Source: Flavobacterium pectinovorum (GTDB taxonomy: Bacteria > Bacteroidota > Bacteroidia > Flavobacteriales > Flavobacteriaceae). Taken from it: a DNA stretch of 64,000 nt. Under the pieces are notes generated by a model. That model was not told the origin of the DNA. It did no database searches and was given only the letters and a program-made list of their open reading frames with translations. Position numbers and translations under genes: made by a program. Positions 1-10,687 of this stretch are shown in pieces. The stretch is from assembly GCF_900142715.1 (NCBI RefSeq), contig NZ_FRBX01000003.1, positions 310,001 to 374,000 of the forward strand, read 5' to 3'. Each line of letters opens with the position of its first letter. Positions within the stretch are counted from its first letter, which is position 1.

Positions 1-328
1 AACAGCCAGTATAGGCGATGAATGTGGTGTTTATTTAAGTGATTTGTTTTACTATTATCCGGATTTAGAAGTTTCTGTTGATGAAAAACAAAACAAAGCT
101 GAAATTGTAAAGGTTTTTATCAATGAAAATAATAAAATGATTTTGAATGCCAATTCGGTTTTAGATAACACAATAACTGAAAAAGCATTTATCGAAAAAT
201 ACGGCACTTATATAACAGCTTCTATCAAAGCACCACATTCCTACTCCCTGCAATTTGAAGACAGCGAATTTAGAATAGAATTCAAAGACGGAAAGCTCTT
301 TTTTATTGAAATATTCTTCTATTGCTGA
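1..328 (+). CDS. 3' part of a hypothetical protein cut by the window edge
   Basis: The reading frame is open from the first bases of the window to the stop at 326-328, so this is the C-terminal part of a longer gene. An internal TTG at 44 is not needed as a start. The visible residues alternate hydrophobic and charged positions, like a small beta-rich domain, and end in a short Phe/Ile-rich tail with a final Cys. I recognise no family. The gene lies about 55 bp before panB on the same strand, but the gap says nothing about co-function. Confidence 0.6.
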   Translation, partial: TASIGDECGVYLSDLFYYYPDLEVSVDEKQNKAEIVKVFINENNKMILNANSVLDNTITEKAFIEKYGTYITASIKAPHSYSLQFEDSEFRIEFKDGKLFFIEIFFYC

Positions 329-383
329 TTTCAATCTATAATTATTCAATACTTTTACATCTTCAAAAAAAACAAAAAACAAA

Positions 384-1202
384 ATGTCAGTAGCAAAAAA
401 AGATTATAAAAGAATCACTACAAAGTCGTTAATCGAAATGAAAAGCAACGGAGAGAAAATCTCTATGCTAACGGCCTACGATTATACAATGGCAAAAATC
501 GTTGATACTGCCGGAGTTGATGTGATTTTGGTTGGAGATTCAGCTTCAAATGTTATGGCGGGCCACGAAACGACTTTGCCAATTACTTTAGACCAAATGA
601 TTTACCATGCTTCGTCTGTAGTTCGTGCTATCGAAAGAGCTTTGGTTGTAGTTGATTTACCTTTTGGAAGTTACCAGTCTGACCCGAAAGAAGCTTTACG
701 TTCTGCCATCAGAATCATGAAAGAAAGCGGTGGTCATGCAGTAAAATTAGAGGGAGGAAAAGAAATTAAAGAATCTATCAAAAAAATATTAAATGCAGGA
801 ATTCCGGTTATGGGACACTTGGGTTTAACACCACAATCTATCTATAAATTCGGAACTTACAGTGTTCGTGCCAAAGAGGAAGAAGAAGCAGACAAACTAA
901 TTGAAGACGCTAAATTGCTTGAAAAAATTGGCTGTTTTGGTATTGTTCTTGAAAAAATCCCTGCTGATTTAGCCGAAAAAGTAGCAAAAAGCATTTCGAT
1001 TCCTGTTATCGGAATTGGTGCCGGAGGCGGCGTAGACGGACAGGTTTTGGTTATTCACGATATGTTGGGAATGAACAACGAATTTAGTCCAAGATTTTTA
1101 CGTCGTTACCTAAATCTTTACGAAGAAATGACAAAAGCAATTGGTCAATATGCTGCTGATGTGAAATCTAGTGATTTCCCTAATTCTAATGAACAATATT
1201 AG
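384..1202 (+). CDS. panB: 3-methyl-2-oxobutanoate hydroxymethyltransferase
   Basis: PanB transfers a hydroxymethyl group from 5,10-methylene-tetrahydrofolate to 2-oxoisovalerate, giving ketopantoate, the first committed step to pantothenate and CoA in the cytoplasm. The 272-residue length is typical. Family signatures are clear: the [19 protein letters not shown] segment around residues 50-68 with the metal-binding Asp52, a second Asp at 91, Lys121 in the HAVKLEGG stretch, and the [18 protein letters not shown]-terminal signature. The ATG at 384 follows an A-rich leader, usual for Bacteroidetes. No other pantothenate gene is adjacent. Confidence 0.97.
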   Translation: MSVAKKDYKRITTKSLIEMKSNGEKISMLTAYDYTMAKIVDTAGVDVILVGDSASNVMAGHETTLPITLDQMIYHASSVVRAIERALVVVDLPFGSYQSDPKEALRSAIRIMKESGGHAVKLEGGKEIKESIKKILNAGIPVMGHLGLTPQSIYKFGTYSVRAKEEEEADKLIEDAKLLEKIGCFGIVLEKIPADLAEKVAKSISIPVIGIGAGGGVDGQVLVIHDMLGMNNEFSPRFLRRYLNLYEEMTKAIGQYAADVKSSDFPNSNEQY

Positions 1203-1428
1203 TTTTTAAGTTGCTAAGGTTCTGAGATTCTAAGTTGGTACGATTTTAAGGTTACTTTTTTAGGTACAAAGGCTCAAAGCAACAATCCCGAAGCTTCAGA
1301 ACAAAGGTATTGGAAATTGAATAGCCTCCTGCTTTAGCTGGAGGTAAATTTTAATTTCATCAAAATGGCTTTAGCCGAATTCTTTCAATCTAAAATCAGA
1401 AATCTAAAATTCCCCGAAAGTCTAAATA
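1203..1428. repeat. Intergenic dispersed-repeat fragments
   Basis: This 226-bp gap holds short elements of the kind scattered in Flavobacterium intergenic DNA: a 'gctaaggttctgagattctaag' type phrase near 1213 that recurs in altered form near 36590, and a CCTCC...GGAGG inverted repeat near 1325-1345. No ORF or clear promoter is visible. Confidence 0.5.
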
Positions 1429-2118
1429 ATGAAAATAATCTCAGATAAAAATAACCTTCAGGTATTACACGAAGACAATCATATTATTGTGGTTAACAAA
1501 CGCGTAGGCGATATTGTGCAAGGTGATAAAACGGGGGACAAACCTCTATCTGATGTTGTAAAAGAATACATTAAAGACAAATACAATAAACCTGGCGACG
1601 TTTTTCTGGGGGTAATTCACCGTTTGGACCGGCCTACAACCGGAATCGTGGTTTTTGCCAGAACCAGTAAAGCTTTAACACGAATGAACGAATTGTTCAG
1701 CAATCGCGAAACACAAAAAACCTATTGGGCAGTTGTCAAGAATAAACCTTTGGAAACAACTGCCAAATTGGTTCATTATCTTAAACGAAACGAAAAAAAT
1801 AATACTTCAAAAGCACATTTAAAAGAAGTTCCCGATAGCAAAATTGCCAGTCTGGATTATACTGTTTTTAAAGAACTTCAAAATTATGTAGCTCTGGAAA
1901 TTAATCTTCACACAGGTCGCCACCATCAAATTCGTGCACAATTGTCTGCAATTGGCTCACCTATAAAAGGCGATTTAAAATACGGTTTTGACCGAAGTAA
2001 TCCTGATGGCGGAATTCATCTTCATGCCAGAAAATTAGTTTTTGTACATCCTGTCTCAAAAGAAAATATTACGATTGTTGCACCAACTCCCGACGAAACC
2101 ATTTGGAATGCATTATGA
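1429..2118 (+). CDS. RluA-family pseudouridine synthase
   Basis: This enzyme isomerises uridine to pseudouridine in rRNA or tRNA. The 229-residue protein carries the RluA motif HRLDRPTTG at residues 64-72 with the catalytic Asp67, and the later HTGRHHQIRAQL and GDLKYG motifs of the family. It lacks an N-terminal S4 RNA-binding domain, so it is a compact RluA/RluC-type catalytic domain, and the exact target base cannot be assigned from sequence. The ATG at 1429 fits the family N-terminus. It stands alone between panB and the aldehyde dehydrogenase. Confidence 0.93.
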   Translation: MKIISDKNNLQVLHEDNHIIVVNKRVGDIVQGDKTGDKPLSDVVKEYIKDKYNKPGDVFLGVIHRLDRPTTGIVVFARTSKALTRMNELFSNRETQKTYWAVVKNKPLETTAKLVHYLKRNEKNNTSKAHLKEVPDSKIASLDYTVFKELQNYVALEINLHTGRHHQIRAQLSAIGSPIKGDLKYGFDRSNPDGGIHLHARKLVFVHPVSKENITIVAPTPDETIWNAL

Positions 2119-2161
2119 TTTTATGATTATTTTCTTATTTTTTTAAATTTTATCGATTAAC

Positions 2162-3523
2162 TTGCATAGGCAAAAAAAACAAGCTGATCGTAAAATGGAC
2201 TATAAAAATGATATCGGATACCGAAAAGAAACGCTCAAAAAATTATTATATAACATTCAGAAAAGCGAAGATTTAATTGTAAAAGCTTTATATGATGATT
2301 TTAAAAAGCCCGAATTTGAAGCTGTTTTAACAGAGACTAATTATGTTATTTCGGAACTAAAAGACACGATCAAAAACATTCATAAATGGGCAAAACCAAA
2401 ACGTGTTTTTCCTTCTCTTCTCAATTTTCCTTCAACCGATTATATTTATAAAGAACCGTACGGAAAAGTGTTGGTAATTGCGCCGTGGAATTATCCTTTT
2501 CAACTAGCATTATGCCCTTTGATTGCTGCTGTTGCAGCGGGAAACAGAGTAATTTTAAAACCGTCAGAACTTACTCCAAATACTTCTTCGATAATTGCAA
2601 AAATCATACAAAAAACATTTCATGTAAAACATGTTGATGTCGTTCAGGGCGGAGTTGAAGCAGCAAACAGCTTATTGGCAAAACGCTGGGATTATATTTT
2701 CTTTACAGGAAGCGCTGCCGTTGGAAAAATCGTTGCCAAAGCTGCTGCAGAAAACCTCACACCGGTTACGCTCGAATTAGGCGGAAAAAACCCGTGTATT
2801 ATTGATGAAACTGCCGATTTAAAATTGGCTGCAAAAAGAATTGTCTGGGGAAAATTTATTAATGCCGGTCAAACTTGCATTGCACCGGATTATATTTTGA
2901 TTCAAAAAAATATGAAAATCAATTTCATCACTTTTATGATGGAAGAAATTATAAAAGCATATGGCAAAAAAATGGAAAAATCGCCGGATTTTGCCCGAAT
3001 TATAAATACTAAAAACTGGTTGCGACTGGCCAATATGCTTAAATCTGAAAAAGTGATTTTTGGAGGAGAAACAGATGCTAATAAGCTTTATATCGCACCA
3101 ACACTTATTGAAGAACCAGGATTGGAAAGTCAGGTTATGAAAGAAGAAATTTTTGGTCCTATTTTACCTATTCTAACTTACGAAACAGAAACCGAAATTA
3201 AAAATGTTGTAAGCCGTTATGAGAAACCTCTTGCATTTTATATTTTTAGCGAAAATAAATCATTTACTAAAAAATTAATTGCAACTTATTCTTTTGGAGG
3301 AGGTTGCATCAATGATACTGTTGTTCACTTTTCTAATAAAAGACTGCCTTTTGGCGGTGTTGGCCATAGCGGAATTGGTGCTTATCACGGCCAATTGAGT
3401 TTTGACATTTTTACACATCAAAAAGGAGTAGTCAAAAAAGGCAATTGGATCGATTTACCAATGCGTTATGCACCTTACAAAGATAAACTGGCTTCCCTTA
3501 AACGCTTATTAGACTGGATATAA
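2162..3523 (+). CDS. Aldehyde dehydrogenase family protein
   Basis: This is an NAD(P)-dependent aldehyde dehydrogenase of the short (about 455-residue) class that oxidises fatty or aromatic aldehydes to acids. Seen in sequence: PWNYPFQLALCPLIAAVAAGN and KPSE for cofactor binding, FTGSAAVGK, the catalytic Glu205 in LELGGK, and the nucleophile Cys239 in GQTCIAPDY. The start is uncertain. The frame opens with TTG at 2162, and the residues after it align with the usual helix before the conserved FRxExLKKL segment; the first ATG is at 2195 and would shorten that helix. A C-terminal hydrophobic membrane anchor is not obvious. Confidence 0.93.
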   Translation: MHRQKKQADRKMDYKNDIGYRKETLKKLLYNIQKSEDLIVKALYDDFKKPEFEAVLTETNYVISELKDTIKNIHKWAKPKRVFPSLLNFPSTDYIYKEPYGKVLVIAPWNYPFQLALCPLIAAVAAGNRVILKPSELTPNTSSIIAKIIQKTFHVKHVDVVQGGVEAANSLLAKRWDYIFFTGSAAVGKIVAKAAAENLTPVTLELGGKNPCIIDETADLKLAAKRIVWGKFINAGQTCIAPDYILIQKNMKINFITFMMEEIIKAYGKKMEKSPDFARIINTKNWLRLANMLKSEKVIFGGETDANKLYIAPTLIEEPGLESQVMKEEIFGPILPILTYETETEIKNVVSRYEKPLAFYIFSENKSFTKKLIATYSFGGGCINDTVVHFSNKRLPFGGVGHSGIGAYHGQLSFDIFTHQKGVVKKGNWIDLPMRYAPYKDKLASLKRLLDWI

Positions 3524-3642
3524 ATGCCAAAACAATTTCGTACTATTTTGTAGATTTTCGTACGCATTTGATTAAAAATATTATATTTACGTTTCAATAA
3601 TTAAATACCACTGGAATATAAAACAATTCTACTTAAAAAAAA

Positions 3643-4431
3643 ATGAAATCTACACTTGATCAAATTGAAGACATTAAAAATAATGGCTATTTCTTAGACT
3701 TTTCTACTGTTTTTAACCATGCTTTCGAAAACTATAAAAAAATAGCGCTTTATGCGGGATTAATACTTTTGGTATTTTCGATTTTAGCGTTTTTTCTTGG
3801 CGGAGGGCTTTTGGTTTCATTGTATGGAGTTCAGCATTTTAATGAAGAATTTTTAAAAAACCTTCAAAACGAGCAAACATCAACATCTGTACTGGCTATT
3901 TACAGCGTAGTAATTGCTTTTTTTGCAGCACTTTTTAGTCCGTTTACTGCTGGTTTTTTAAAAATGGCATATTGTGCAGACAGAGATGAAGAATTTAAAT
4001 TTTCTACAGTTTTTACCTATTACACATCACGTCATTTTGGACAGCTTTTTATCTCAACATTATTAATTTCACTAGTAAGTGGTTTCATTTCCGTTCTCTT
4101 TAATATGGTTGGAATTATTCTTGTTGATACTTTTATTGCACTGGCAATCACTATATTTACCTCATTAGCAATACCTCTAATTATTTTTGGAGATTTAAAC
4201 GCTATAGACGCCATAAAATCAAGCATTATTATCGTTAGCAAACAACCATTTACAATAATCCTTTTGCTTTTTGTTGCCGGCATTGGCTCTGCCATTGGTT
4301 TAATTGGCTGTTGTATTGGCGTAGCCTTTACAATTCCTATCACTTATTCGGTAAAATACGCTTTATATAGCGCTATATTAAATATAGAAGAAGAGAATTC
4401 AATTGATTCAATTGGATCTGATTCAGAATAA
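3643..4431 (+). CDS. Predicted integral membrane protein
   Basis: This 262-residue protein has a cytoplasmic-looking N-terminus (residues 1-25) followed by about five or six hydrophobic segments: near 35-60, 85-115, 125-155, 160-185 and 200-240. It ends in an acidic tail. I recognise no catalytic motif. Such proteins are common in Flavobacterium and have no proven role. The hybrid histidine kinase starts about 90 bp downstream on the same strand and could be co-transcribed, but nothing in the sequence proves a link. Confidence 0.75.
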   Translation: MKSTLDQIEDIKNNGYFLDFSTVFNHAFENYKKIALYAGLILLVFSILAFFLGGGLLVSLYGVQHFNEEFLKNLQNEQTSTSVLAIYSVVIAFFAALFSPFTAGFLKMAYCADRDEEFKFSTVFTYYTSRHFGQLFISTLLISLVSGFISVLFNMVGIILVDTFIALAITIFTSLAIPLIIFGDLNAIDAIKSSIIIVSKQPFTIILLLFVAGIGSAIGLIGCCIGVAFTIPITYSVKYALYSAILNIEEENSIDSIGSDSE

Positions 4432-4524
4432 AAACTGAAGATTCTGAGAACAAAAAGAGCCTGACCTACTCTTTTCAGAAAATTCCAAATTGCTATTACT
4501 AAACCAAAACATACCCCAAATACT

Positions 4525-7500
4525 ATGGTAGAAAACTATAGTTTTTTTAACTCATCGATTTTAGGAATCGCCAATTTTGGTGATGCCTTAAAATCGATTG
4601 CCACAAATTGGTTTGTTTTTAAATCCGATATTATTTTCTACAATAATCCCAAACTCATCATTTTGGGGCTGTCATTATTCGGTTTTATAGGTTTATTGAT
4701 TTATCAGTTTTTTAGAATTAAAGCTAAAATTGGCTACTTCATCGAGAAAAAACTGGAAAACGAAACCGCACATAGAGAATATCAATTGTATGCTTTATTC
4801 TTTGGAATTTCAATTATTGTAATCGAAATTATTAATGAAATATTCAAGATTCGGCCACGAAGTTTATTAGTTTTTAATGTAATTATCGGATTTTCAGTTT
4901 TACTGCTTTATTTAGTTACAGATAAAATCAAATTTCTACGGGACCGAACCCAGAGAATTTTCATTATTTCCTTCTTCATTTACATTGCCTATGTTGCCCG
5001 TAACATTATATATCTGCAAAATGATGTTATCCCGATTATTACTTTTCTACTTTCGTTTTTTTTCTCCTACAGTATTTTAAAACCCATAAAAATTTATTGG
5101 ACTTTCGTATCAATCGTATTTTTATACCTGATTACAACCTTAGTTTTCCATGCAATTCCATTAAAATCATCAATTTTACTGATCAATTTTTGCATTATTG
5201 TTTTCATTATTAATCACGTAAATTATGCCGTTTTACTAAACAACAGAGATAATTTCAGGTTTACAAACGAAATCGTTCATAAAGGGAATTCATTAACGAT
5301 TGCCACAAATAAAAAAGGCGAAGTATTATTTAGCAGTGAAACCATAACAACAATTTTAGGATATTCGCCAGACGAAGTAATGGCAATGGAATTTTGGAAA
5401 TTAACTGAAGATCCGGAATTTATCAGAGAGAATTATCACAAAACTTATATTGACAATAAACTCTACATTCGAAAACTAAAAAGTAAAAACGGCGAATTCA
5501 AATACATTCAATGGAAAGATAAAAAATTCTCTAATGATTTAATTATCAGTATTGGGCAAGACGTTACAGAACAAATTATCGTTCAGGATCAATACAAAAA
5601 CCTGATTCAGACCGCGACCGATATTATTTTTGAGATTAATGTCGATGGTTATTTTACTTTTATCAATGAATTTGGATATTCTATTTTGGGTTATGCCGAA
5701 GAAGAAGTGATTTCGCATCATTATTCAAATTTTATTCATGAAGATTATATCAAAAATGCTGTTGATTTCTATGAGAATTTAGAACAAAATGAACTTAATT
5801 ATCCGACCATTGAAATTCCGGTTATAAAGAAAAACGGCGAAGAATTATGGATTTCACAAAAGGTTATTATTCGCAAAAATGATTTGGGCGAAACAAATGG
5901 CTACGCTGGTATTGCAAGGGATATTACGGAGATAAAAAACATCGAAAACGAGAAAAAAAGACGTCTCGAAAAAATCGAAGCCTACAATAATTCGACCAAA
6001 AAATTATCGACAACAGATTTTCGCTGTTACAGCGATTTGCAAACCGTAATTGATTTTATTATTCAGGAAGCGGCAACAGTTTCTAAAACAAACAGAGTTA
6101 GTTTTTGGAAATATTCAAACGATACCATAACCTGTCGAAATTTATTCAGCCAGGACAATCAAAGTTTAAACGATAAAAACATTCTCGATAAAGAATCTTA
6201 TCCAATCTATTTTGAAACCTTAAAAAGCAAAGCCATCATCAATGCTTCTGATGTATTTAATAAACTGGAAACATCTGAATTTCAGCAAATTTACTTCATC
6301 AAAAACAAAATAAAATCGATGCTTGATGTCCCGATTTTTTTAAACGGACAATTGGCAGGGGTTGCCTGTTTTGAAAGTACAGAGGAAAAAAGAGAATGGG
6401 ATAATGAAGATATTAATTATGCGAGAACAATTTCGGATGTAATTTCACTGGCAATTTCTTCTCAAATGAGACTTAAGGCCGAGAAAAAACTGGAACTTAA
6501 AAGTGAATTATTATCGGCTTTGGCGCTTTGTACAGAGAAGTTTTTATTGAGCAAAAGTCCGCAAAAAATGTTTCAGGAAACTTATGAAATTATTGGAAAG
6601 GCATCAAAAGTAGATCACATTTTTTATTACGAAAAAAATTTTGAAACCAATACCATCAGCCAAAAATACAAATGGACCCGGGAAGGAATTGAACGTCAAA
6701 TAACGAAACTGCAAAATTTTACCGAAGACAATTTAAAGGAAATCATCTTGCACTCTCAAAATAAAAAAGTTTTAAGCACCTTAACCCGAAATCTGGAAGA
6801 TACCTACTTTAAAAATTTACTCATTACCAATAATATTAAATCGATATTGATTTTGCCTCTGTTTGCCAATAATAACTTTTCGGGTTTTATTGGTTTTGAT
6901 GATTGTACGCGGGAAAGAAAATGGTCTGATGATGAAATTTATATCTTCCAGACTCTTGCCAATAATATTTCATCGGCGTTGGACCGAAACAGAAATCAGG
7001 CAAAAATCAAGGAAAGTGAAGATGCAATAAAAGCAAAAGAACTGGCAGAAGCAGCAAATAAATCTAAATCGGATTTCCTGGCCAATATGTCGCACGAAAT
7101 ACGAACTCCGTTAAATGGAATTATCGGTTTTACGCATTTGCTTATGAAAACGAATCTTGAAGAAATTCAGGAAAAGTACATGACAACCATTAATCAATCG
7201 GCACATTCATTACTTGAAATTATCAATGATATTCTTGATTTTTCTAAAATTGAAGCCGGAAAACTCGAACTTTTTATTGATTTGTATGATATTCAAAAGA
7301 TACTGGGACAAGTATTTGACTTAATTATTTTTGAATCGAACCAAAAAAATCTTGATCTTGAATTAAATGTTGATCCGAATGTTCCTAAATATATCTGGAC
7401 AGATATTGTGCGATTGAAACAAATTTTGATCAATCTTTTATCAAACGCCATAAAATTTACCAACGAAGGATCTATAAAACTAAATGTTTCGGTAATCGAA

Positions 7501-8208
7501 AAGAAATCAGAAGAAAATTATATTCTTCGCTTTTCTGTTGTTGATACCGGAATTGGAATATTAGAGCAAAATCAGAAGAAAATTTTCAAGGCCTTTTCAC
7601 AAGAAGATAGTTCTACAACGAGAAAATTTGGAGGAACAGGGTTGGGACTTACGATCTCGAATCAATTACTGGCTTTAATGGAAAGCCGTTTGCAGCTTGA
7701 AAGCAGAATCAACAAAGGAAGTACATTTTATTTTGATTTGAATTTGAATATTAGTCATAAAAGTATCAACGAAAAATACAAGGAAATTCTAAAAAACAGA
7801 AATCCTGATTATGCATTGAACTATTATTCTAATCAAAAAAAACTAAATATTTTGATTGTTGAAGATAATAAAGTAAACATGCTTCTTTTAAAAACAATTG
7901 TAAAAAACCTTAATTTAAATACTATTATTTTTGAATGTGAAAATGGCTATGAAGCTGTAAATCAAATTGAAAACATTAATCCTGATTTAGTTTTTATGGA
8001 TATTCAAATGCCAATTATGAATGGTTATGAAGCAACAAAAGCAATTAGAAATACTTTAAGCGGCAAAAATATTCCGATAATTGCTGTTACGGCAGGCGCC
8101 GAGAAAGATGAGCGAAACAAATGTATTTCGGCCGGAATGAACGATTATATTTCTAAACCAATCATTCGCGGAACTGTGGAAGAAGCTTTATCTAAATGGA
8201 TAAAATAA
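4525..8208 (+). CDS. Hybrid sensor histidine kinase/response regulator (7TM-PAS-PAS-GAF-GAF-HisKA-HATPase-REC)
   Basis: This is a 1227-residue membrane-bound signalling protein. Hydrophobic segments fill residues 40-235. Two PAS domains follow (about 248-350 and 355-470), then two GAF-like domains (about 490-655 and 670-825). The dimerisation domain has the phospho-acceptor His857 in [15 protein letters not shown]. The ATPase domain shows the N box ([11 protein letters not shown]), DTGIGI and GGTGLGL. The C-terminal receiver (about 1108-1225) carries the phospho-acceptor Asp1159 in VFMDIQMP and the Lys in ISKP. No partner response regulator or DNA-binding output is adjacent, so output probably passes through a phosphorelay. 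The signal is unknown. Confidence 0.95.
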   Translation: MVENYSFFNSSILGIANFGDALKSIATNWFVFKSDIIFYNNPKLIILGLSLFGFIGLLIYQFFRIKAKIGYFIEKKLENETAHREYQLYALFFGISIIVIEIINEIFKIRPRSLLVFNVIIGFSVLLLYLVTDKIKFLRDRTQRIFIISFFIYIAYVARNIIYLQNDVIPIITFLLSFFFSYSILKPIKIYWTFVSIVFLYLITTLVFHAIPLKSSILLINFCIIVFIINHVNYAVLLNNRDNFRFTNEIVHKGNSLTIATNKKGEVLFSSETITTILGYSPDEVMAMEFWKLTEDPEFIRENYHKTYIDNKLYIRKLKSKNGEFKYIQWKDKKFSNDLIISIGQDVTEQIIVQDQYKNLIQTATDIIFEINVDGYFTFINEFGYSILGYAEEEVISHHYSNFIHEDYIKNAVDFYENLEQNELNYPTIEIPVIKKNGEELWISQKVIIRKNDLGETNGYAGIARDITEIKNIENEKKRRLEKIEAYNNSTKKLSTTDFRCYSDLQTVIDFIIQEAATVSKTNRVSFWKYSNDTITCRNLFSQDNQSLNDKNILDKESYPIYFETLKSKAIINASDVFNKLETSEFQQIYFIKNKIKSMLDVPIFLNGQLAGVACFESTEEKREWDNEDINYARTISDVISLAISSQMRLKAEKKLELKSELLSALALCTEKFLLSKSPQKMFQETYEIIGKASKVDHIFYYEKNFETNTISQKYKWTREGIERQITKLQNFTEDNLKEIILHSQNKKVLSTLTRNLEDTYFKNLLITNNIKSILILPLFANNNFSGFIGFDDCTRERKWSDDEIYIFQTLANNISSALDRNRNQAKIKESEDAIKAKELAEAANKSKSDFLANMSHEIRTPLNGIIGFTHLLMKTNLEEIQEKYMTTINQSAHSLLEIINDILDFSKIEAGKLELFIDLYDIQKILGQVFDLIIFESNQKNLDLELNVDPNVPKYIWTDIVRLKQILINLLSNAIKFTNEGSIKLNVSVIEKKSEENYILRFSVVDTGIGILEQNQKKIFKAFSQEDSSTTRKFGGTGLGLTISNQLLALMESRLQLESRINKGSTFYFDLNLNISHKSINEKYKEILKNRNPDYALNYYSNQKKLNILIVEDNKVNMLLLKTIVKNLNLNTIIFECENGYEAVNQIENINPDLVFMDIQMPIMNGYEATKAIRNTLSGKNIPIIAVTAGAEKDERNKCISAGMNDYISKPIIRGTVEEALSKWIK

Positions 8209-8297
8209 TAAAGTAAATCATTTTAATAGAACATATTTTACAAAAAAATATATAAATTCGTACAACAAAATTTATAATAACTTTTAATATAATAAAT

Positions 8298-9146
8298 ATG
8301 AAATGGCTAGGCAGAAGACAAAGTGATAACGTAGAGGACAGAAGAGGACTTTCTGGAGGAAAAGTAGCTGTTGGTGGTGGAGTTATTGGTATAATCATTT
8401 TGTTATTAAATGTTTTTGGTGGCGAAACAGGCCAAACTATTGGAAATGTCTTAGAGCAAGTCCAAGGCGGTCAACAACAAACTGAAGCCGCTGCACCATT
8501 AAGCAAGGAAGATGAGGAAATGGGGGACTTTGTCAGGGTAATTCTGGCTGATAACGAGGATATCTGGAGTAAAATATTTGAAGAAAACGGAATGACATAT
8601 AAAAACCCAAAATTGGTGCTTTTTAGAGGTTCTGTTCAAACTGCTTGCGGTGGAGCTTCTTCGGCATCGGGACCATTTTATTGTCCAGGAGATCAAAAAG
8701 TATATATGGATTTAGGTTTCTTTGAAGAGCTTAAAACAAAATTTGGTGCCAAAGGTGGTGACTTTGCAATTGCGTATGTTATAGCACACGAAATTGGGCA
8801 TCACGTGCAAACCTTATTAGGAACCTCGGCTAAAATGCATCACGAACAAGAAGGAAAAAGCGAAGCAGAAGCTAATAAACTTTCGGTTGCATTAGAGCTG
8901 CAAGCAGATTTCTACGCCGGAGTATGGACACACTACAATCAGAAAAATTTAGATACTGATGATATCGACGAAGCTTTAAGTGCTGCAAATGCTGTTGGTG
9001 ATGACGCCATTCAAAGCAAAATGAGCGGTCAGGTTGTTCCGGACTCATTTACACATGGGACTTCAGAACAAAGAATGTACTGGTTTAAAAAAGGCTTTAA
9101 AACAGGCGATATTAAACAGGGAAATACTTTTGAGGAAATTCGATAA
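8298..9146 (+). CDS. ypfJ: Neutral zinc metallopeptidase, YpfJ family
   Basis: The protein (282 residues) belongs to the predicted zinc peptidase family of E. coli YpfJ. The N-terminus KWLGRRQSDNVEDRRG is the family's cytoplasmic signature, followed by one transmembrane helix (about residues 25-45). The catalytic motif HEIGHH spans residues 164-169, with His164 and His168 as zinc ligands and Glu165 as the base; the later ELQADFYAG stretch supplies the third ligand region. The C-terminal domain therefore probably faces the periplasm. Substrates are not known. A strong hairpin terminator follows at 9173. Confidence 0.93.
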   Translation: MKWLGRRQSDNVEDRRGLSGGKVAVGGGVIGIIILLLNVFGGETGQTIGNVLEQVQGGQQQTEAAAPLSKEDEEMGDFVRVILADNEDIWSKIFEENGMTYKNPKLVLFRGSVQTACGGASSASGPFYCPGDQKVYMDLGFFEELKTKFGAKGGDFAIAYVIAHEIGHHVQTLLGTSAKMHHEQEGKSEAEANKLSVALELQADFYAGVWTHYNQKNLDTDDIDEALSAANAVGDDAIQSKMSGQVVPDSFTHGTSEQRMYWFKKGFKTGDIKQGNTFEEIR

Positions 9147-9172
9147 TACAAACCAAATATAATTAACCAACT

Positions 9173-9203
9173 AAAAGCATGATTTAAACGTCATGCTTTT
9201 TTT
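9173..9203 (+). terminator. Rho-independent terminator after the YpfJ gene
   Basis: A perfect 10-bp stem (AAAAGCATGA / TCATGCTTTT) with an 8-nt loop is followed by a T-rich run. It lies 27 bp after the metallopeptidase stop. Confidence 0.85.
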
Positions 9204-9635
9204 GTTTCACAAAAATAAATATTCCAATGTTGTGTGTTTTTGAACCATATAAGTTATATAAGTTCATTTAATTATGTGGAGTAATCTTTGTCAAAGTTTT
9301 AAACTTTGACAAAGATTGGCGGTTTTGTTTGTAGATCGTAGCGTCCCCGTGGTTGAAACCACGGATTATAATCGTAATCGATTGGAATTTGGAATTTATT
9401 TTTTGGAATTTATTTCTTTATTCTTTTAAACATAGCCAATGGTTTCAACCATTGGAACACAATACATTTCCGTAATACATTTTCACGATTCAATTTCAAG
9501 ATCCATAACCTGTGTCCCCGTGGTTGAAACCACGGGCTATATTCAAAATTGGAGTTGGGATTTGAAATTTGAATCTGGTTTTTGGAATTTGGTCCCGAAG
9601 CCTCGGGATAAAATTTAGAATTTAAATTAGGCGCA
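9204..9635. repeat. Repeat-rich intergenic region with several palindromic elements
   Basis: This stretch of over 400 bp has no gene but several dispersed elements. A 28-nt segment starting at 9244 (ACCATATAAGTTATATAAG...) is identical to one at 57083. A palindrome lies at 9283-9318 (AATCTTTGTCAAAG then its complement). Two copies of GTGGTTGAAACCAC hairpins lie near 9348 and 9520, with a related ATGGTTTCAACCAT near 9437. Bases 9581-9610 are identical to bases 19144-19173 inside purL. This suggests an accumulation site for REP/MITE-like elements. Confidence 0.75.
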
Positions 9636-9666
9636 CAAAAAAAGCCTTGAATTTCTTCAAGGCTTT
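9636..9666 (-). terminator. Terminator of tRNA-His
   Basis: Read on the minus strand, AAAGCCTTGAA / TTCAAGGCTTT forms a perfect stem with a 4-nt loop, followed by a run of T. It lies about 10 bp after the tRNA 3' end. Confidence 0.85.
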
Positions 9667-9675
9667 AAATTTCTG

Positions 9676-9750
9676 GGTGGCTGACCGGGTTCGAACCGGC
9701 GACCCGCGGCACCACAAACCGCTACTCTAACCAGCTGAGCTACAACCACC
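9676..9750 (-). tRNA. tRNA-His (anticodon GTG)
   Basis: The cloverleaf on the minus strand is complete. The 7-bp acceptor is GTGGTTG / CAGCCAC, preceded by an encoded G at position -1 that pairs with C73, the hallmark of tRNA-His. The D arm is GCTC...GAGT. The anticodon stem GCGGT / GCCGC closes the loop TTGTGGT with anticodon GTG. The T arm is GCCGG-TTCGAAC-CCGGT. CCA is not encoded. The flanking genes are not tRNA genes. Confidence 0.95.
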
Positions 9751-9825
9751 ATTTTGCTTAGCGGTTGCAAATATACAACTAATGTTTACTTCCGCAAATA
9801 AAAAATTGAAAAAATATTGAACTTT

Positions 9826-10542
9826 TTACATCAAATCTTCTAAGCTATTGACTGCCAAACATCTTTCGACAGTAAAACCTTCAGCAAAATCTTTGTTAAC
9901 AAGCCTTCCTAAGTCCTGCGCACGGTAATTTAGGCTTTCCAGAAAGTTTTTGCTTGTTATTGGCGTTGCAGGTTCTTTTGAATTCGGATCGTAAAACTGA
10001 GTTTTATAAGCCAAAACTGCCTCTACCTTTTTTTGTTCAAAACCTGTAATGTCAACAACAAAATCAGGTTCTAAGTTTTTCCACTGAATATAATGGTAAA
10101 CCACTTTGGGTCTCCAGGCTTCTTGTTTCTCTCCGTCGATCGAAGTTTCGATTTTCATTAACCCTGATAAAAAACAGGCGTCAGAAACTAATTTACTTCC
10201 TTTTCCATGATCGATATGGCGATCGTCAACCGCATTGCACAAAACGATTTCAGGTTTGTATTTACGAATCATTTTAATAACTTCAAGCTGGTGCTTTTCA
10301 TCATTTACAAAAAAACCGTCACGCATTTCTAAATTTTCACGTACTAAAACGCCTAAAATTTTTGCCGCAGCTTTTGCTTCTTCGTCTCTTGTTTCGGCTG
10401 TTCCGCGCGTTCCTAATTCGCCACGGGTTAAATCAACGATTCCCACTTTTTTACCAAGGGAAACTTCTTTTAATATAGTTCCTGCGCAACCTAATTCTAC
10501 ATCGTCCGGATGTGCGCCAAAGGCTAATATGTCTAATTTCAT
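9826..10542 (-). CDS. bshB1: Bacillithiol biosynthesis deacetylase BshB1
   Basis: BshB1 removes the acetyl group from N-acetylglucosaminyl-malate, giving GlcN-malate, the second step to bacillithiol, the main low-molecular-weight thiol in many Bacteroidetes. The 238-residue protein has the LmbE-fold zinc motif AHPDD at residues 10-14 and the later RHIDHGKGS segment carrying another zinc-binding His. The long match DLTRGELGTRGT is typical of BshB1 rather than of the mycothiol enzyme MshB. bshA and bshC are not in the window. Confidence 0.94.
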   Translation of the reverse strand: MKLDILAFGAHPDDVELGCAGTILKEVSLGKKVGIVDLTRGELGTRGTAETRDEEAKAAAKILGVLVRENLEMRDGFFVNDEKHQLEVIKMIRKYKPEIVLCNAVDDRHIDHGKGSKLVSDACFLSGLMKIETSIDGEKQEAWRPKVVYHYIQWKNLEPDFVVDITGFEQKKVEAVLAYKTQFYDPNSKEPATPITSKNFLESLNYRAQDLGRLVNKDFAEGFTVERCLAVNSLEDLM

Positions 10543-10544
10543 CT

Positions 10545-10685
10545 GCTTTTTGTTTTCTTTGTTTCAGGTTTTAAGTTTCAAGTTCTAAACTTTGGCTGAA
10601 AACTAAATAATCTTTTTTATTTTCTTTGTTTTACGTTTCAGGTTCACGTTCCAACAACTTGAAACCTGAAACCTGAAACTTTTAT
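10545..10685. repeat. Imperfect direct and inverted 'gtttcaggtt' repeats
   Basis: The gap between bshB1 and the isochorismate synthase gene contains repeated GTTTCAGGTT/AAGTTTCAAGTT words and their complement (AACTTGAAACCTGAAAC near 10658-10680). They can fold into an imperfect hairpin. This looks like a dispersed intergenic repeat and not a coding or regulatory element. Confidence 0.5.
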
Positions 10686-10687
10686 TT

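Noticed and set aside
3643..4431. Naming the membrane protein after an enzyme (such proteins are sometimes labelled beta-carotene monooxygenase)
   Set aside because: No catalytic motif is visible; only the membrane topology can be supported.
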